Shown: positions 44,684 through 53,684 of the stretch, piece after piece
Position numbering within the stretch: the first letter of the stretch is position 1
How the letters are laid out: each line of letters begins with the position of its first letter
Source of the DNA: Paenibacillus sp. FSL K6-1096
Lineage (GTDB): Bacteria > Bacillota > Bacilli > Paenibacillales > Paenibacillaceae
Reading direction: 5' to 3'
NCBI RefSeq assembly: GCF_037977055.1
Contig: NZ_CP150274.1
Location: 310,001-374,000 of the forward strand
DNA: 64,000 bases
Made by a program: the position numbers and the translations under genes
The notes under the pieces: model-generated
The model's input: only the letters and a program-made list of their open reading frames with translations
Databases searched by the model: none
Told to the model about the DNA's origin: nothing

Positions 44684-46006
44684 ATGGGTATAGGACTTAG
44701 TTTGACGCTCGTGGCAATTTTGATTATTTTAACGGCATTTTTTGTAGCGACGGAGTTTGCAGTAGTGAGATTGCGGGGCAGCCAGGTCAGCCAGATGGTG
44801 CTGGACGGCAAGAAGAATGCACTGGCGGTACAGCGGGTAGCCGCTAACCTGGACGGATATCTGTCCGCCTGCCAGCTCGGTATCACCATTACTGCACTCG
44901 GGATCGGGGCCTTGGCTGAGCCTGCCTTTGAGCAGCTCATCATCCCGCTGTTTGATCTCTTTGGTATTGCGCACAGCGTCAGCGAACCCATAGCATTCGG
45001 AGTGGCCTTCATCATTGCCACCTTCCTGCATGTCGTGGTGGGTGAGCTTGCACCGAAGACCGCCGCTATTAATATTCCGGAGAAAATTGGTCAATTTACC
45101 GCACCGCTGATTATTTGGTTCTACAGAATATTGTACCCTTTGATTTGGTTCATGAATGGTTCCGCCAACCTGCTCGTCCGTATGTTCGGCATGAAGCCTG
45201 CCAGTGAACACGGCGACGCCCACAGCGAAGACGAGATCCGCCTGATCCTGTCCGAGAGCTATGAGAGCGGCAAAATCAACAAAGCGGAGTATGGTTATGT
45301 TAACCGTATTTTCACCTTTGATGAGATGCTGGCCAAGGAAATTATGGTGCCCCGCACCGATATGGTCTGCCTGTTCACCGATCATTCGCTGCAGGAGAAT
45401 ATCGCAATCATCCGCAAGGAGCAGTATACGCGATTCCCTGTTGCAGACGGCAGCAAAGATAATATCGTTGGTATGATCAACACCAAGCAGCTCTACCTGC
45501 AATATGACAACAACCCGGATTTCGATTTCAAAAGCCTGATCCAGCCTCTGCTGACTGTATCGGAGGTCACACCGGTGAAGACTCTGCTGACCCGTATGCA
45601 GAAGGAAGGCGTGCATATCGCCCTGCTGCTCGATGAATACGGCGGCACCTCCGGCCTGATTACAATTGAGGACATTCTGGAAGAGATCGTCGGCGAGATC
45701 CGTGACGAATTCGACGAGGATGAACGCAAGAATGTAGAGAAGCTGAGCGAGAACCATTACCTGTTCGACGGCAATGTGTCTCTGCTGGAGGTCAAAGAGG
45801 TCACAGGCCTGGATCTCCACGATGAGGAAGTCACCACCATCGGCGGATGGCTCTACAGTCACTTGGAAGAACCGGCTGTCGGCAAAAGCATGCTCTACGA
45901 GCATACCACGCTCACAGTGCGTGAGATGAACCGCCACCGCATCCGCCGGGTCGAGATCAAGATTGATCTTCCGGCCTTAGAGGATACTGCAGTTCACAGC
46001 GAGTAA
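44684..46006 (+). CDS. CNNM/CBS (HlyC/CorC) family membrane protein
   Basis: The 440-residue protein has an N-terminal CNNM domain with four helices (about 1-190, TEFAVVRLRGSQVSQM, HVVVGELAPKTAAINIPEKI), a pair of CBS domains (about 200-330, MVPRTDMVCLF and LLDEYGGTSGLITIEDILEE) and a C-terminal CorC domain (about 345-430). Such proteins transport or regulate Mg2+ and related cations. ATG 44684 is preferred; a frame starting 44639 lacks a site. A terminator follows at 46031-46066. Confidence 0.88.
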   Translation: MGIGLSLTLVAILIILTAFFVATEFAVVRLRGSQVSQMVLDGKKNALAVQRVAANLDGYLSACQLGITITALGIGALAEPAFEQLIIPLFDLFGIAHSVSEPIAFGVAFIIATFLHVVVGELAPKTAAINIPEKIGQFTAPLIIWFYRILYPLIWFMNGSANLLVRMFGMKPASEHGDAHSEDEIRLILSESYESGKINKAEYGYVNRIFTFDEMLAKEIMVPRTDMVCLFTDHSLQENIAIIRKEQYTRFPVADGSKDNIVGMINTKQLYLQYDNNPDFDFKSLIQPLLTVSEVTPVKTLLTRMQKEGVHIALLLDEYGGTSGLITIEDILEEIVGEIRDEFDEDERKNVEKLSENHYLFDGNVSLLEVKEVTGLDLHDEEVTTIGGWLYSHLEEPAVGKSMLYEHTTLTVREMNRHRIRRVEIKIDLPALEDTAVHSE

Positions 46007-46030
46007 GGTGTGTAGATAAGCTGTAATAAA

Positions 46031-46066
46031 TAAGGCGCTTCCCTGGAGGTAATGGGGAGCGCCTTA
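46031..46066 (+). terminator. Terminator after the CNNM/CBS gene
   Basis: TAAGGCGCT with CCC pairs with GGG and AGCGCCTTA, a stem of about 12 bp with one bulge, followed by CTTTG. Confidence 0.7.
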
Positions 46067-46147
46067 CTTTGTTCTTGTATAGGAAATTATAGTTTCCTAC
46101 TACAGTGGAAACCGAATAAAATTGGCTGGTACAGCGCCTATAGACCA

Positions 46148-46335
46148 AATGTATGTGAAAAACAATATACATTGTGCCGCAAACGGGCATATGGACTAAA
46201 TGTATGTGAAAAACAGCATACATTGTGTTCGCAAACAGGAACACGGTCTGAATGTATGTAAAAAACAACATACATTGTGCTGCAAGCGGGCAATTGGACC
46301 ACATGTATGTGAAAAACAGCATATATTGTGTTCGC
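46148..46335. repeat. Tandem 51-52 bp palindromic repeat cluster B (four units)
   Basis: Four 26-nt cores start at 46148, 46199, 46251 and 46302. They are oriented opposite to cluster A: arms AATGTATG and CATACATT around TGAAAAACAG. GC-rich spacers of 25 bp (such as GTGCCGCAAACGGGCATATG) separate them. The cluster lies between the convergent CNNM/CBS and acetyltransferase genes. It is the same core as cluster A on the other strand. Confidence 0.88.
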
Positions 46336-46376
46336 GCGAATTCGTTAAAATGATTCTTCCCCTATATTTAATGCAA

Positions 46377-46883
46377 TTAACTATATATTTTGCCCATATA
46401 GTATTCGTCCACCCATTCCCCATCCACCAGCAGCGACTTTGGCTTCGTGCCTTCAATAGCAAAGCCCTGCTTCGTATACAAAGAGACGGCTGCTTCATTA
46501 TGCCGCATCACAGTAAGCTCCAGACGCACCATGCCGCATTGCCTCGCCCACTGATCCATCTCCCTGAACAACGCGCCTCCGATTCCCATGCCCTGATACC
46601 GCTTCAGAATGCCGGTCACGATATAAGCGCTGTGTCTGTTGCGGCTGAAGCTCCCTCCTTCGGCAGACAGGTATCCCACAAGCTCGCCGTCTGCTTCCGC
46701 TCCCAAAATAAGCGAGTTCTCCGCTTGGCCTAAGCCTCTAATCATGTCTTCCACCTGCAGAATACTGCTCTGTCTCTCGCCCGGGGACAGCAGCATATAT
46801 GAGGTTTCCCGGTCAAGACGGTGCTGGAGATTCAATAGTGCAGCAGCATCCTCCTGAACCAGTTCCCTCAATGTAACGTTCAT
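46377..46883 (-). CDS. GNAT family N-acetyltransferase
   Basis: The 168-residue protein has the GNAT motifs AYIVTGILKRYQGMGIGGAL and MVRLELTVMRHNEAAVSLYT, ending KSLLVDGEWVDEYYMGKIY, a pattern of the YhhY/RimI-like branch. AGGAGG and ATG 46883 define the start. The substrate is unknown. Confidence 0.88.
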   Translation of the reverse strand: MNVTLRELVQEDAAALLNLQHRLDRETSYMLLSPGERQSSILQVEDMIRGLGQAENSLILGAEADGELVGYLSAEGGSFSRNRHSAYIVTGILKRYQGMGIGGALFREMDQWARQCGMVRLELTVMRHNEAAVSLYTKQGFAIEGTKPKSLLVDGEWVDEYYMGKIYS

Positions 46884-46953
46884 TTCAATTTCCTCCTGCA
46901 ATTCATAGAAATATATAATTAATGCAATTAATTATAACAATTAACCTTATTAA

Positions 46954-47313
46954 CTAGATGATGGCGCGGCAAATCATCAGCACATTCCCGTCCGGGTCTT
47001 TGAAGTTGAACCAGTGGTCATGCTCAATATCGGTCAGAATCTCAGCACCGCTGGCTTTGACATAGTCGTAGGCAGCATCGATATCCTCTGTGAGCAGATG
47101 AAAAGATGGCACCTTCAGCACGGCCTCGGCTGTGAATATTTTGCTGTCCAGCACAATGCCCGGTCCCTGCATCGGCACCTCATACAGATGCCCGAACAAT
47201 ACTTCACCGTCATTCGGCAGTCCAAGCAGGCTGCAATACCAGCTTCTGGACCTCTCAATATCACTGACCGGAATGAAGACAGCGCCAACCTGATTGCGTA
47301 TCGGACTTGTCAC
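46954..47313 (-). CDS. VOC (glyoxalase/bleomycin resistance) superfamily protein
   Basis: The 119-residue protein shows the paired beta-alpha-beta modules of the VOC fold: VGAVFIPVSDIERSRSWYCSL at the start and HWFNFKDPDGNVLMICR at the end. Members bind metals and act as dioxygenases, lyases, isomerases or antibiotic-binding proteins. This one has no specific motif that tells which. GTG 47313 follows GAGGAGG. Confidence 0.82.
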   Translation of the reverse strand: MTSPIRNQVGAVFIPVSDIERSRSWYCSLLGLPNDGEVLFGHLYEVPMQGPGIVLDSKIFTAEAVLKVPSFHLLTEDIDAAYDYVKASGAEILTDIEHDHWFNFKDPDGNVLMICRAII

Positions 47314-47398
47314 AGCTAAGATAGCCTCCTCTATATAGATGCAAGTATGGGATAAGGTCTGTAACCATTTCGATACAATCTGCCAATTTCCTGCCTGT

Positions 47399-47429
47399 TT
47401 GGTGACGGGATTATAAGATATGCTATAAT
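47399..47429 (+). promoter_or_regulatory. Promoter of the ktrB-like gene
   Basis: TTGGTG (47399-47404) and TATAAT (47424-47429) are 19 bases apart. The -10 box is perfect, the -35 box is moderate and the spacing a little long. Confidence 0.5.
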
Positions 47430-47462
47430 CTTGTCAGATCCTATCCCATTGTCAGGAGAAGA

Positions 47463-48815
47463 ATGAACTTGGCTAACCTATTCTTTGGGCATCTCCGGCT
47501 GACGCCGCCCAAAATCCTATCACTCGGCTTCATCCTGCTGATCGCGACCGGAACCCTGCTCTTGTCCTTGCCTGCCGCTTCCACCGGCGCAAGCATCTCG
47601 TTCATTGATGCGCTGTTCATGGCAACCTCAGCGACCTGTGTGACCGGCCTTGCGGTCATCGACACGGGCACCCAGCTCTCCACCTTCGGGCAGATAGTGC
47701 TGCTGGTGCTGTTCCAGTTCGGGGGCCTCGGCTTTGTTACGATGGCCACACTGATTACGCTGGTGCTGAACAAGCGGATCTCCCTGAAGGAACGCCTGCT
47801 GATGCAGGAGTCGATGAACCAGAACTCCATGCAGGGGATCGTGAAGCTGATCCGCCGTGTTCTGATCTATTCACTCGTGATCCAGCTTAGCGGGGCTCTG
47901 CTGCTGGCTGCGAGATTCTTGGCGGATATGCCTGCCGGCAAAGCCATATATTACGGACTGTTCCATAGTATATCCATCTTCAATAATGCGGGCTTCGACC
48001 TGTTCGGCGATGTGCACGGGCCGTTCAGCGGTCTGACCCGATATGTCGAAGACCCCATCGTGAATATTACCTCGATGCTGCTGATTTTTCTCGGCGGGAT
48101 CGGCTTCATCGTATTGTCAGATGTCATCGACTACCCGAAGCGCAAGCGGCTGACGCTCCACTCTAAGGTCGTGCTGTCCACTTCAGCTGCACTGATCCTG
48201 ATCGGGGCTGCCGTCTTCTTCTGGCTGGAGCTGAACTCTACCCTGAAGCCGCTTCATGCCGGAGGCAAGATCATGGCCTCCTTCCTGCAGGCCATTACGC
48301 CCCGCTCCGGCGGCGTGACGACTATTGAGATTCCGCTGCTGCGGGAATCCACCCAATTCCTGATGATCCTGCTGATGTTCATCGGGGCCGCTCCCGGCTC
48401 CACCGGCGGCGGAATCAAGATTACCACCTTCGCGATTCTGGTCAGCACCGCCTACGCCAAGCTCCGGGGCAAGGAGGATATCGTCATGTTCCGCCACCGT
48501 ATCTCGAAGGAGAATGTCTACAGGGCAATTACGATGACCCTGCTGTCGCTGATGCTGGTCGTCATCTCTACTATGCTGCTGTCCGTGACGGAGAGCGCTG
48601 ACTTCCTCAGCGTACTGTTCGAGGCGGTCTCGGCCTTCGGCACCTCCGGGATCACCATGGGCCTGACCACCGAGCTGACAACCATCGGCAAGGTGCTGGT
48701 CATCATTCTGATGTTCGTAGGCCGGACAGGCCCGCTTACCCTGGCCTATGCCCTCAAGCCGAAGAACAGCAAGGAGCTGTACCGTTATCCTGAAGGCAAC
48801 ATCACCATCGGCTAA
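47463..48815 (+). CDS. ktrB: Ktr/Trk-type potassium channel subunit
   Basis: The 450-residue protein has four repeats of a helix-pore-helix unit. The selectivity loops are visible as ATCVTGLAV, NNAGFDLFG, PRSGGVTTI and FGTSGITMGL. It opens SLGFILLIATGTLLLSLPAA, typical of KtrB/KtrD. It moves K+ with Na+ and needs a KtrA/KtrC-type regulatory ring, which is not encoded next to it. CAGGAGAAG precedes ATG 47463. A bidirectional terminator follows. Confidence 0.92.
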   Translation: MNLANLFFGHLRLTPPKILSLGFILLIATGTLLLSLPAASTGASISFIDALFMATSATCVTGLAVIDTGTQLSTFGQIVLLVLFQFGGLGFVTMATLITLVLNKRISLKERLLMQESMNQNSMQGIVKLIRRVLIYSLVIQLSGALLLAARFLADMPAGKAIYYGLFHSISIFNNAGFDLFGDVHGPFSGLTRYVEDPIVNITSMLLIFLGGIGFIVLSDVIDYPKRKRLTLHSKVVLSTSAALILIGAAVFFWLELNSTLKPLHAGGKIMASFLQAITPRSGGVTTIEIPLLRESTQFLMILLMFIGAAPGSTGGGIKITTFAILVSTAYAKLRGKEDIVMFRHRISKENVYRAITMTLLSLMLVVISTMLLSVTESADFLSVLFEAVSAFGTSGITMGLTTELTTIGKVLVIILMFVGRTGPLTLAYALKPKNSKELYRYPEGNITIG

Positions 48816-48828
48816 GGATATCACAGCA

Positions 48829-48877
48829 AAAAAGCGATCCCGCACTGCCAGCAGCCTGGCGTTACGGGGTCGCTTTT
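48829..48877. terminator. Bidirectional terminator
   Basis: AAAAGCGA with CCC pairs with GGG and TCGCTTTT; an inner CCAG/CTGG stem extends it. It lies between the convergent ktrB and small-protein genes. Confidence 0.82.
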
Positions 48878-48885
48878 AATTTCAA

Positions 48886-49161
48886 TTACTCTTCGGGTAA
48901 CTCTTGAGTATCCAGTGCCGCATCGAGCAGCTGATTGTACAGCTCATCATCCTGCTCCAGCAGCGCATCGATCTCCAGGAACTGCTCCTCACTCCCCGGC
49001 TCGCCGGCGAAGCTCAGGCTGTAATCCCATTCGGTGCCGCGGGTGCTGAAGAACGTGATCTCGTAAGGGGAACGGTGCTTGTCCACTGTAAACACGGTTC
49101 TTCCCACGTAACTTTGATCCTCCGCACGCTTTAATTCGGCTTTGATGATTTCTAGATTCAT
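48886..49161 (-). CDS. Small acidic protein of unknown function
   Basis: The 91-residue protein is acidic and soluble, with a predicted mixed fold (VGRTVFTVDKHRSPYEITF, then WDYSLSFAGEPGSEEQF). AAAGAGG sits directly before ATG 49161. No family is recognised. Confidence 0.7.
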   Translation of the reverse strand: MNLEIIKAELKRAEDQSYVGRTVFTVDKHRSPYEITFFSTRGTEWDYSLSFAGEPGSEEQFLEIDALLEQDDELYNQLLDAALDTQELPEE

Positions 49162-49328
49162 CCTCTTTCCTTCCTTTCATCGGATCATGCCCACACCATC
49201 CAGTATAACATTGATATGTAAGCAATTCCTTTACTTTAGCGCTTTAATTGACTTTTTTCATCCGGCGGTTAATAATTTAGTACAATGCTTATATAGAGCT
49301 AAAATTATGGTACTGGAGGAATTTGCAA

Positions 49329-50567
49329 ATGACGGAAACAGAGTATCAATCCAAGCTGGACAAATACGCGGATTTGGCTGTTCAAATCGGTGTAAATGTT
49401 CAGCCTGGCCAAATTCTGGTCGTGAACGCCCCAATCACTGCGGCTGAATTCGTCCATCTGATTACAGCCAAAGCTTATGCCATCGGCGCCAGCCAGGTCA
49501 AGGTGAACTGGAGTGACGAATTCGTGACCCGCCAGCAGTTTGAACATGCTGCGCCGGAAGTATTCACCAAGCCACCAACCTGGTTTGCAGGCGAAATGAC
49601 CGAGCTGGCCGAGAACGGCGCTGCCTTCCTGTCGGTCATCGCCGAGAATCCCGATGCACTCAAAGGCATCGATCCTGAGCGGATTGCTAACTTCCAGAAG
49701 ACCCGGGGCGCTGCACTGACGAAATACCGCGAATTGCAAATGTCCGACAAGGTAAGCTGGAGCATTGTAGCCATCCCCTCCCAGCCATGGGCGGACAAGG
49801 TCTTTCCTGAGCTGCCTGCCGATGAGCGCGTCGACAAGCTGTGGGAAGCTATTTTCCATACCGTCCGGCTGGACCGCGAAGATCCTGTAGCTGCCTGGCA
49901 GGAGCATCTGGACACGCTTGAACAGAAAGCCGATGTTCTGAATTCCAAGAAATACCACAGCCTGCATTACATAGCACCCGGAACCGACCTGACCATTGAG
50001 CTGCCTGAAGGTCATGTCTGGGCACAGGGCGACAGCATCAATGCGCAAGGCCACTCTTTTGTCGCCAATATGCCTACCGAGGAAGTGTTCACCGCTCCGA
50101 AGAAGACCGGCGTGAACGGAACGGTAAGAAGCACGAAGCCGCTCAGCTACGGCGGGAATATTATTGACGGCTTCTCTATTACCTTTGAACAGGGCAAGAT
50201 TACCAGTGTAACTGCCGAACAGGGCCAGGAAGCACTCGAATATCTGATCAGCCTGGATGAAGGCGCCAAGTACCTGGGCGAAGTCGCCCTTGTACCGCAT
50301 CAATCCCCAATTTCCGAATCGGGTATCCTCTATTTCAACACCCTGTTTGACGAGAATGCCTCCAACCATCTGGCGATTGGTACAGCCTATGCCTTCTGCC
50401 TGGAAGGCGGCAAGGAGATGAATCAGGAGGAGCTGACCGCCCGCGGCCTCAATAACAGTGTAACCCATGTCGACTTCATGATCGGCTCCGGGGAGATGGA
50501 TATTTACGGTATCACGGCTGACGGTACACGTGAGCCCGTATTCCTGAAGGGCAACTGGGCATTCTGA
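49329..50567 (+). CDS. M29 family aminopeptidase
   Basis: The 412-residue metallopeptidase matches the M29 family (AmpS, PepS, aminopeptidase T). Probable metal ligands are the Glu in MPTEEVFTAPKK, the Glu in KYLGEVALVPHQSPISESG, His in NHLAIGTAYA and His-Asp in THVDFMIGSGE. It removes N-terminal residues from peptides in the cytosol. GGAGGA at 49315-49320 sets ATG 49329. A second copy follows directly. Confidence 0.92.
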   Translation: MTETEYQSKLDKYADLAVQIGVNVQPGQILVVNAPITAAEFVHLITAKAYAIGASQVKVNWSDEFVTRQQFEHAAPEVFTKPPTWFAGEMTELAENGAAFLSVIAENPDALKGIDPERIANFQKTRGAALTKYRELQMSDKVSWSIVAIPSQPWADKVFPELPADERVDKLWEAIFHTVRLDREDPVAAWQEHLDTLEQKADVLNSKKYHSLHYIAPGTDLTIELPEGHVWAQGDSINAQGHSFVANMPTEEVFTAPKKTGVNGTVRSTKPLSYGGNIIDGFSITFEQGKITSVTAEQGQEALEYLISLDEGAKYLGEVALVPHQSPISESGILYFNTLFDENASNHLAIGTAYAFCLEGGKEMNQEELTARGLNNSVTHVDFMIGSGEMDIYGITADGTREPVFLKGNWAF

Positions 50568-50620
50568 GGCCCTTGTGGACCTATTCTGCCTTTCAATAGA
50601 TAATGAATGGAGCTGAACTC

Positions 50621-51850
50621 ATGTTGGATTTCACACAAAAGCTGGAGAATTACGCGCTGCTCGCTGTTAAGATCGGCGTAAATATTCAACCCGGACAGAC
50701 CCTCGTGGTCAACGCGGACATCGTCGCAGCAGAACTGGTACGCCTGATTGTACGCCAGGCCTATGAAGCAGGAGCCAAGCTCGTCAAGGTGAACTATTCC
50801 GATGAATTCGTCACCCGGACCCGTTATGATCTCGCGCCTTCCGAGAGCTTCTTGGAGCCGCCGAAGTGGCAGGCGGATGAGCTGGAGGATCTTGCCCGCA
50901 GCGGCGCGGCATTCCTGACGATTATCTCGGCCGATCCCGACCTTCTGAACGGCGTCGATCCCACCCGGATCACCAACCATCAGAAAACAGCCGGCCAGGC
51001 CATGGCCCCATACCGCGAGATGCTGATGTCCAACCATGTCAGCTGGAGCGGCCTGGCCTTCCCTTCCCCTTCCTGGGCCGCCAAAGTGTTCCCGGATGCC
51101 GCACCCGAACAGCAGATTGACCTGCTGTGGGACGCCATCTTCAAGGCTGTCCGCGCGGATCAGGAGAATCCTGTGGAAGCCTGGAGCAACCATCTGGCCG
51201 GCCTGAAATCGCGCTGCGAGCAGCTCAATGCGAAGAAATACCGCAAGCTGCATTACACGGCTCCGGGCACCGATCTGACGCTCGAACTGCCGGAAGGCCA
51301 TATCTGGTGTCAGGCTGGCGCAGTCAACAGCCGCGGCATGTCCTTCCTGGCGAACATTCCGACCGAGGAAGTGTTCACCGCTCCGCTGAAGACCGGTGCA
51401 AACGGTACGGTCCGCAGCACGAAACCGCTCAGCTATGGCGGCAACATTATTGACCGCTTCACGCTGACCTTGGAGAACGGTAAAGTCACGGACTTTACCG
51501 CAGAAGTCGGCCAGGAAGCGCTGGCCTCCCTGCTGGCTATGGACGAAGGGGCTGCCTACTTCGGCGAAGTGGCGCTGGTGCCGTATCACTCTCCAATCTC
51601 GGAGAGCGGCATTCTCTATTACACCACACTTTATGATGAGAATGCTTCGTGCCACCTTGCTCTTGGCGCTGCCTATGCCTTCACCCTGGAGGACGGCATC
51701 AATATGACCAAGGAGCAGCTGGCCGAGCGCGGCATGAACCAGAGTCTCACTCATGTAGACTTCATGATGGGCTCCCCGGAGATGAATATCGACGGAATTA
51801 CCGACGACGGCTCCATTGACCCGATCTTCCGGAATGGAGATTGGGCGTAG
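50621..51850 (+). CDS. M29 family aminopeptidase, tandem paralogue
   Basis: The 409-residue enzyme is clearly related to the preceding one throughout, with the same metal-site motifs (IPTEEVFTAPLK, EVALVPYHSPISESG, CHLALGAAYAF, THVDFMMGSPE). The pair probably arose by tandem duplication and diverged in specificity. ATG 50621 follows GGAGCTGA; an upstream ATG at 50603 has no site. A strong terminator ends the pair. Confidence 0.92.
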   Translation: MLDFTQKLENYALLAVKIGVNIQPGQTLVVNADIVAAELVRLIVRQAYEAGAKLVKVNYSDEFVTRTRYDLAPSESFLEPPKWQADELEDLARSGAAFLTIISADPDLLNGVDPTRITNHQKTAGQAMAPYREMLMSNHVSWSGLAFPSPSWAAKVFPDAAPEQQIDLLWDAIFKAVRADQENPVEAWSNHLAGLKSRCEQLNAKKYRKLHYTAPGTDLTLELPEGHIWCQAGAVNSRGMSFLANIPTEEVFTAPLKTGANGTVRSTKPLSYGGNIIDRFTLTLENGKVTDFTAEVGQEALASLLAMDEGAAYFGEVALVPYHSPISESGILYYTTLYDENASCHLALGAAYAFTLEDGINMTKEQLAERGMNQSLTHVDFMMGSPEMNIDGITDDGSIDPIFRNGDWA

Positions 51851-51872
51851 ACTGCGTTTCATTTGGATAAAA

Positions 51873-51913
51873 GGCCCCGCGATGCTCAGCTATGAGCGCG
51901 CGGGGTCTTTTTG
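51873..51913 (+). terminator. Terminator of the aminopeptidase pair
   Basis: GGCCCCGCG and CGCGGGGTC pair (one G-T) around a loop and are followed by T5. Confidence 0.85.
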
Positions 51914-51971
51914 TTGTCTATGAAGTGCTTTTCGCCCAAATTGCAAGTTTGTTCAAAGTTAATTCACAATA

Positions 51972-51991
51972 TTGTTGAAATTAGTTCACAA
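51972..51991. promoter_or_regulatory. Possible Rex-like or other TTCACAA operator
   Basis: TTGTTGAAATTAGTTCACAA resembles the Rex consensus (TTGTGAA, spacer, TTCACAA) with an imperfect left half and a longer spacer. Related TTCACAA and GTCACAA words are found nearby at 51963 and 52007. It precedes the 58-aa membrane-protein gene. Confidence 0.25.
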
Positions 51992-52039
51992 ATATGTCAC
52001 AATACAATTAAGGATAGCATTTACAAGGAGGGAATTCAG

Positions 52040-52216
52040 ATGAGAGATTCTTTGAATCATGAAGAGACAGAGCAGACTGAACAAGAACGTCTGGACGTCC
52101 AGGCCCCCAAAGACTTAAGTATCGTTGCTTCCGACGCCATCAAATACACGGCTTATATTATGCTTCTGTTCGGGTTCTTGTATTTCCTGATTGCCTACCT
52201 CGGCCCCATGCTATAA
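52040..52216 (+). CDS. Small single-pass membrane protein (58 aa)
   Basis: ATG 52040 follows AAGGAGGG (52025-52032). The product has an acidic cytosolic head (about 1-33) and one C-terminal helix (TAYIMLLFGFLYFLIAYLG). No family is recognised; size and layout recall small subunits of respiratory complexes, but this is only a guess. Confidence 0.7.
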   Translation: MRDSLNHEETEQTEQERLDVQAPKDLSIVASDAIKYTAYIMLLFGFLYFLIAYLGPML

Positions 52217-52255
52217 TGCAATACATTAATAGTATCCGCTTCTGCGTAAGCGCTT

Positions 52256-52298
52256 ACGGCTGATCTGCTCCTGCGGGAAGATGGATGAGCCGTTTTTG
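52256..52298 (+). terminator. Terminator after the 58-aa gene
   Basis: ACGGCTGATCT pairs with AGATGGATGAGCCGT (with a bulge) and is followed by T5. A perfect palindrome, CGTAAGCGCTTACG, at 52245-52258 runs into its left arm. Confidence 0.7.
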
Positions 52299-52317
52299 TA
52301 TTGCCATAACCGGTCAC

Positions 52318-52355
52318 CAAAACGGCAGCCCCCGTTAAGCTTGAGGACTGCCGTT
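52318..52355 (-). terminator. Terminator of the MBL/TetR/AlkZ-related operon
   Basis: AACGGCAG (52321-52328) and CTGCCGTT (52348-52355) pair. T4 follows on the minus strand. Confidence 0.7.
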
Positions 52356-52368
52356 CTTCGTTTATTTT

Positions 52369-53061
52369 TTATTTCCAGCCAAGGACCTTGCTGATCCAGG
52401 CAGTGGCCTCCGGTGTCCAGGCCTCTTCCATCCTCGCGCGCAACCAGGCGGTCGCCTCATCCCGCGTTCCTTCGAAGGGCGGAATTCCCGCCTCCCGCAT
52501 CCAGTGCTCTATCGTTTCATAGGAGGTGCTATTCCAGCCGTTTGGCTCCCCGTCGGCATTCAGCCGCTGCTTGACTCCCGAGATCACAATGTCGAGTGAT
52601 CCTTGCAGCTCCGTTAGAGCATTGTCAAAAGCAGTCTTCTTCTCCTTCGCCTTCATCTCTGCCACCGTGCGCAGCTTACGCGTCTCGATGCCTTCCTCCG
52701 CCCGGATAATCTCCAGCAGGGTCAGCGCTTCTCTTGAAGCCAGACCGCTGGCATACCGTTCCTCCAGGGACCGCCGGTGTCCGGCCGCCGCCACATAGGC
52801 CGGTAGCCATTCGCGTGATACGAGTACGGCTTTTTTCTTAATAAATTTACCGTATCCGGCTAAGCCTTCCCCGGGAAATCTGACCCGCCATCCCCAAGGG
52901 TCGAGCTCTGTATCAGTATGCCAGTTCTCCTTCAGAGTTAGTCCGTTCACCGAAGGATGCCCGGGTATCAGGTCCGCCAGCGGAACGATGCCCAGTCTCT
53001 CCACCACCTCTGCCATCTGCTCAAAGGTAGTCACGCTCTCTAGTTTATCTGCTCTGCCCAC
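52369..53061 (-). CDS. AlkZ-related protein (tentative)
   Basis: The 230-residue protein resembles the family annotated as AlkZ-related, which is linked to winged-helix DNA glycosylases. I base this on remembered family segments (ENWHTDTELDPWGWRVRFPG, GWNSTSYETIEHWMREAGIP), not on a visible catalytic motif, so it is tentative. GTG 53061 has AGGAGG 9 bases upstream; GTG 53082 and ATG 53079 overlap that site. It is the third gene after the MBL hydrolase and TetR genes. Confidence 0.6.
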   Translation of the reverse strand: MGRADKLESVTTFEQMAEVVERLGIVPLADLIPGHPSVNGLTLKENWHTDTELDPWGWRVRFPGEGLAGYGKFIKKKAVLVSREWLPAYVAAAGHRRSLEERYASGLASREALTLLEIIRAEEGIETRKLRTVAEMKAKEKKTAFDNALTELQGSLDIVISGVKQRLNADGEPNGWNSTSYETIEHWMREAGIPPFEGTRDEATAWLRARMEEAWTPEATAWISKVLGWK

Positions 53062-53096
53062 TTGGCCTAGCCTCCTCATCACTCTGGCTTGTACAC

Positions 53097-53684
53097 TTAG
53101 TTAAGCTTATCATAAGTGTCTGATCCCATACAGCGGATTCCCGCAATATAGGTGTTAATCAGCCGGGTAAGCGTGACATTCAGGTCCAGCGGCATTCCAA
53201 ATCCGCCTTGATGATCCAGGGTGGACAATCCGTGCAAGATACTCCGTAATCCACGGACAGCATGAAGATTTCCTTCCTCGTCCAATCCGAAACCGGATAT
53301 CACATGGATGACCAGCGACAGAATCTTGTCGCTGGCTGCTTCCAGAGCGGTGTTGCCTTGTTCCGGAGCTTTTAGCGTGGTTTGATATAGCCCCGGGTGG
53401 GCTCTGGTAAATCCGATGTAAGCCTTACTCATGGCATGGACCGCTGCCGCTCCGCTCAGCCCCTTCGTCGCCTCCGATATGACCTTATACAACTGCTCCT
53501 GGCCATAAATAGCGAGCAGGGTACGCAGCCCCGAGAGTCCGTTAATATGATTATAGAGCGACGGAGAACGGACACCCAGCTTCGCAGCTAATGCAGCCAG
53601 CGTCACTTCTTCAATCCCGTATTCGTCCGCCAGCTCTGCCGCAGCCAGCACCAGCGTGTGTGTATCCAGCCCTGCTCTAGCCAT
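53097..53684 (-). CDS. TetR family transcriptional regulator
   Basis: The 195-residue protein has an N-terminal HTH (about 8-52, YGIEEVTLAALAAKLGVRSP followed by SLYNHINGLSGLR) and a C-terminal ligand domain of the TetR_C_13/WHG type with CMGSDTYD near the end. GGGAGGAGGG precedes ATG 53684. It overlaps the MBL gene by eight bases and probably binds the double palindrome at 54420-54465 to repress the operon. Confidence 0.88.
   Translation of the reverse strand: MARAGLDTHTLVLAAAELADEYGIEEVTLAALAAKLGVRSPSLYNHINGLSGLRTLLAIYGQEQLYKVISEATKGLSGAAAVHAMSKAYIGFTRAHPGLYQTTLKAPEQGNTALEAASDKILSLVIHVISGFGLDEEGNLHAVRGLRSILHGLSTLDHQGGFGMPLDLNVTLTRLINTYIAGIRCMGSDTYDKLN

Noticed and set aside
46052..46498. 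Overlapping ORFs on both strands in repeat cluster B
   Set aside because: Same repeat artefact as in clusters A and C.
47335..47462. A c-di-AMP riboswitch upstream of ktrB
   Set aside because: The leader after the predicted promoter is only about 30 bases, too short.
49305..51862. Long minus-strand ORFs opposite the aminopeptidases
   Set aside because: Shadows of the M29 genes, which have full metal-site motifs and ribosome-binding sites.
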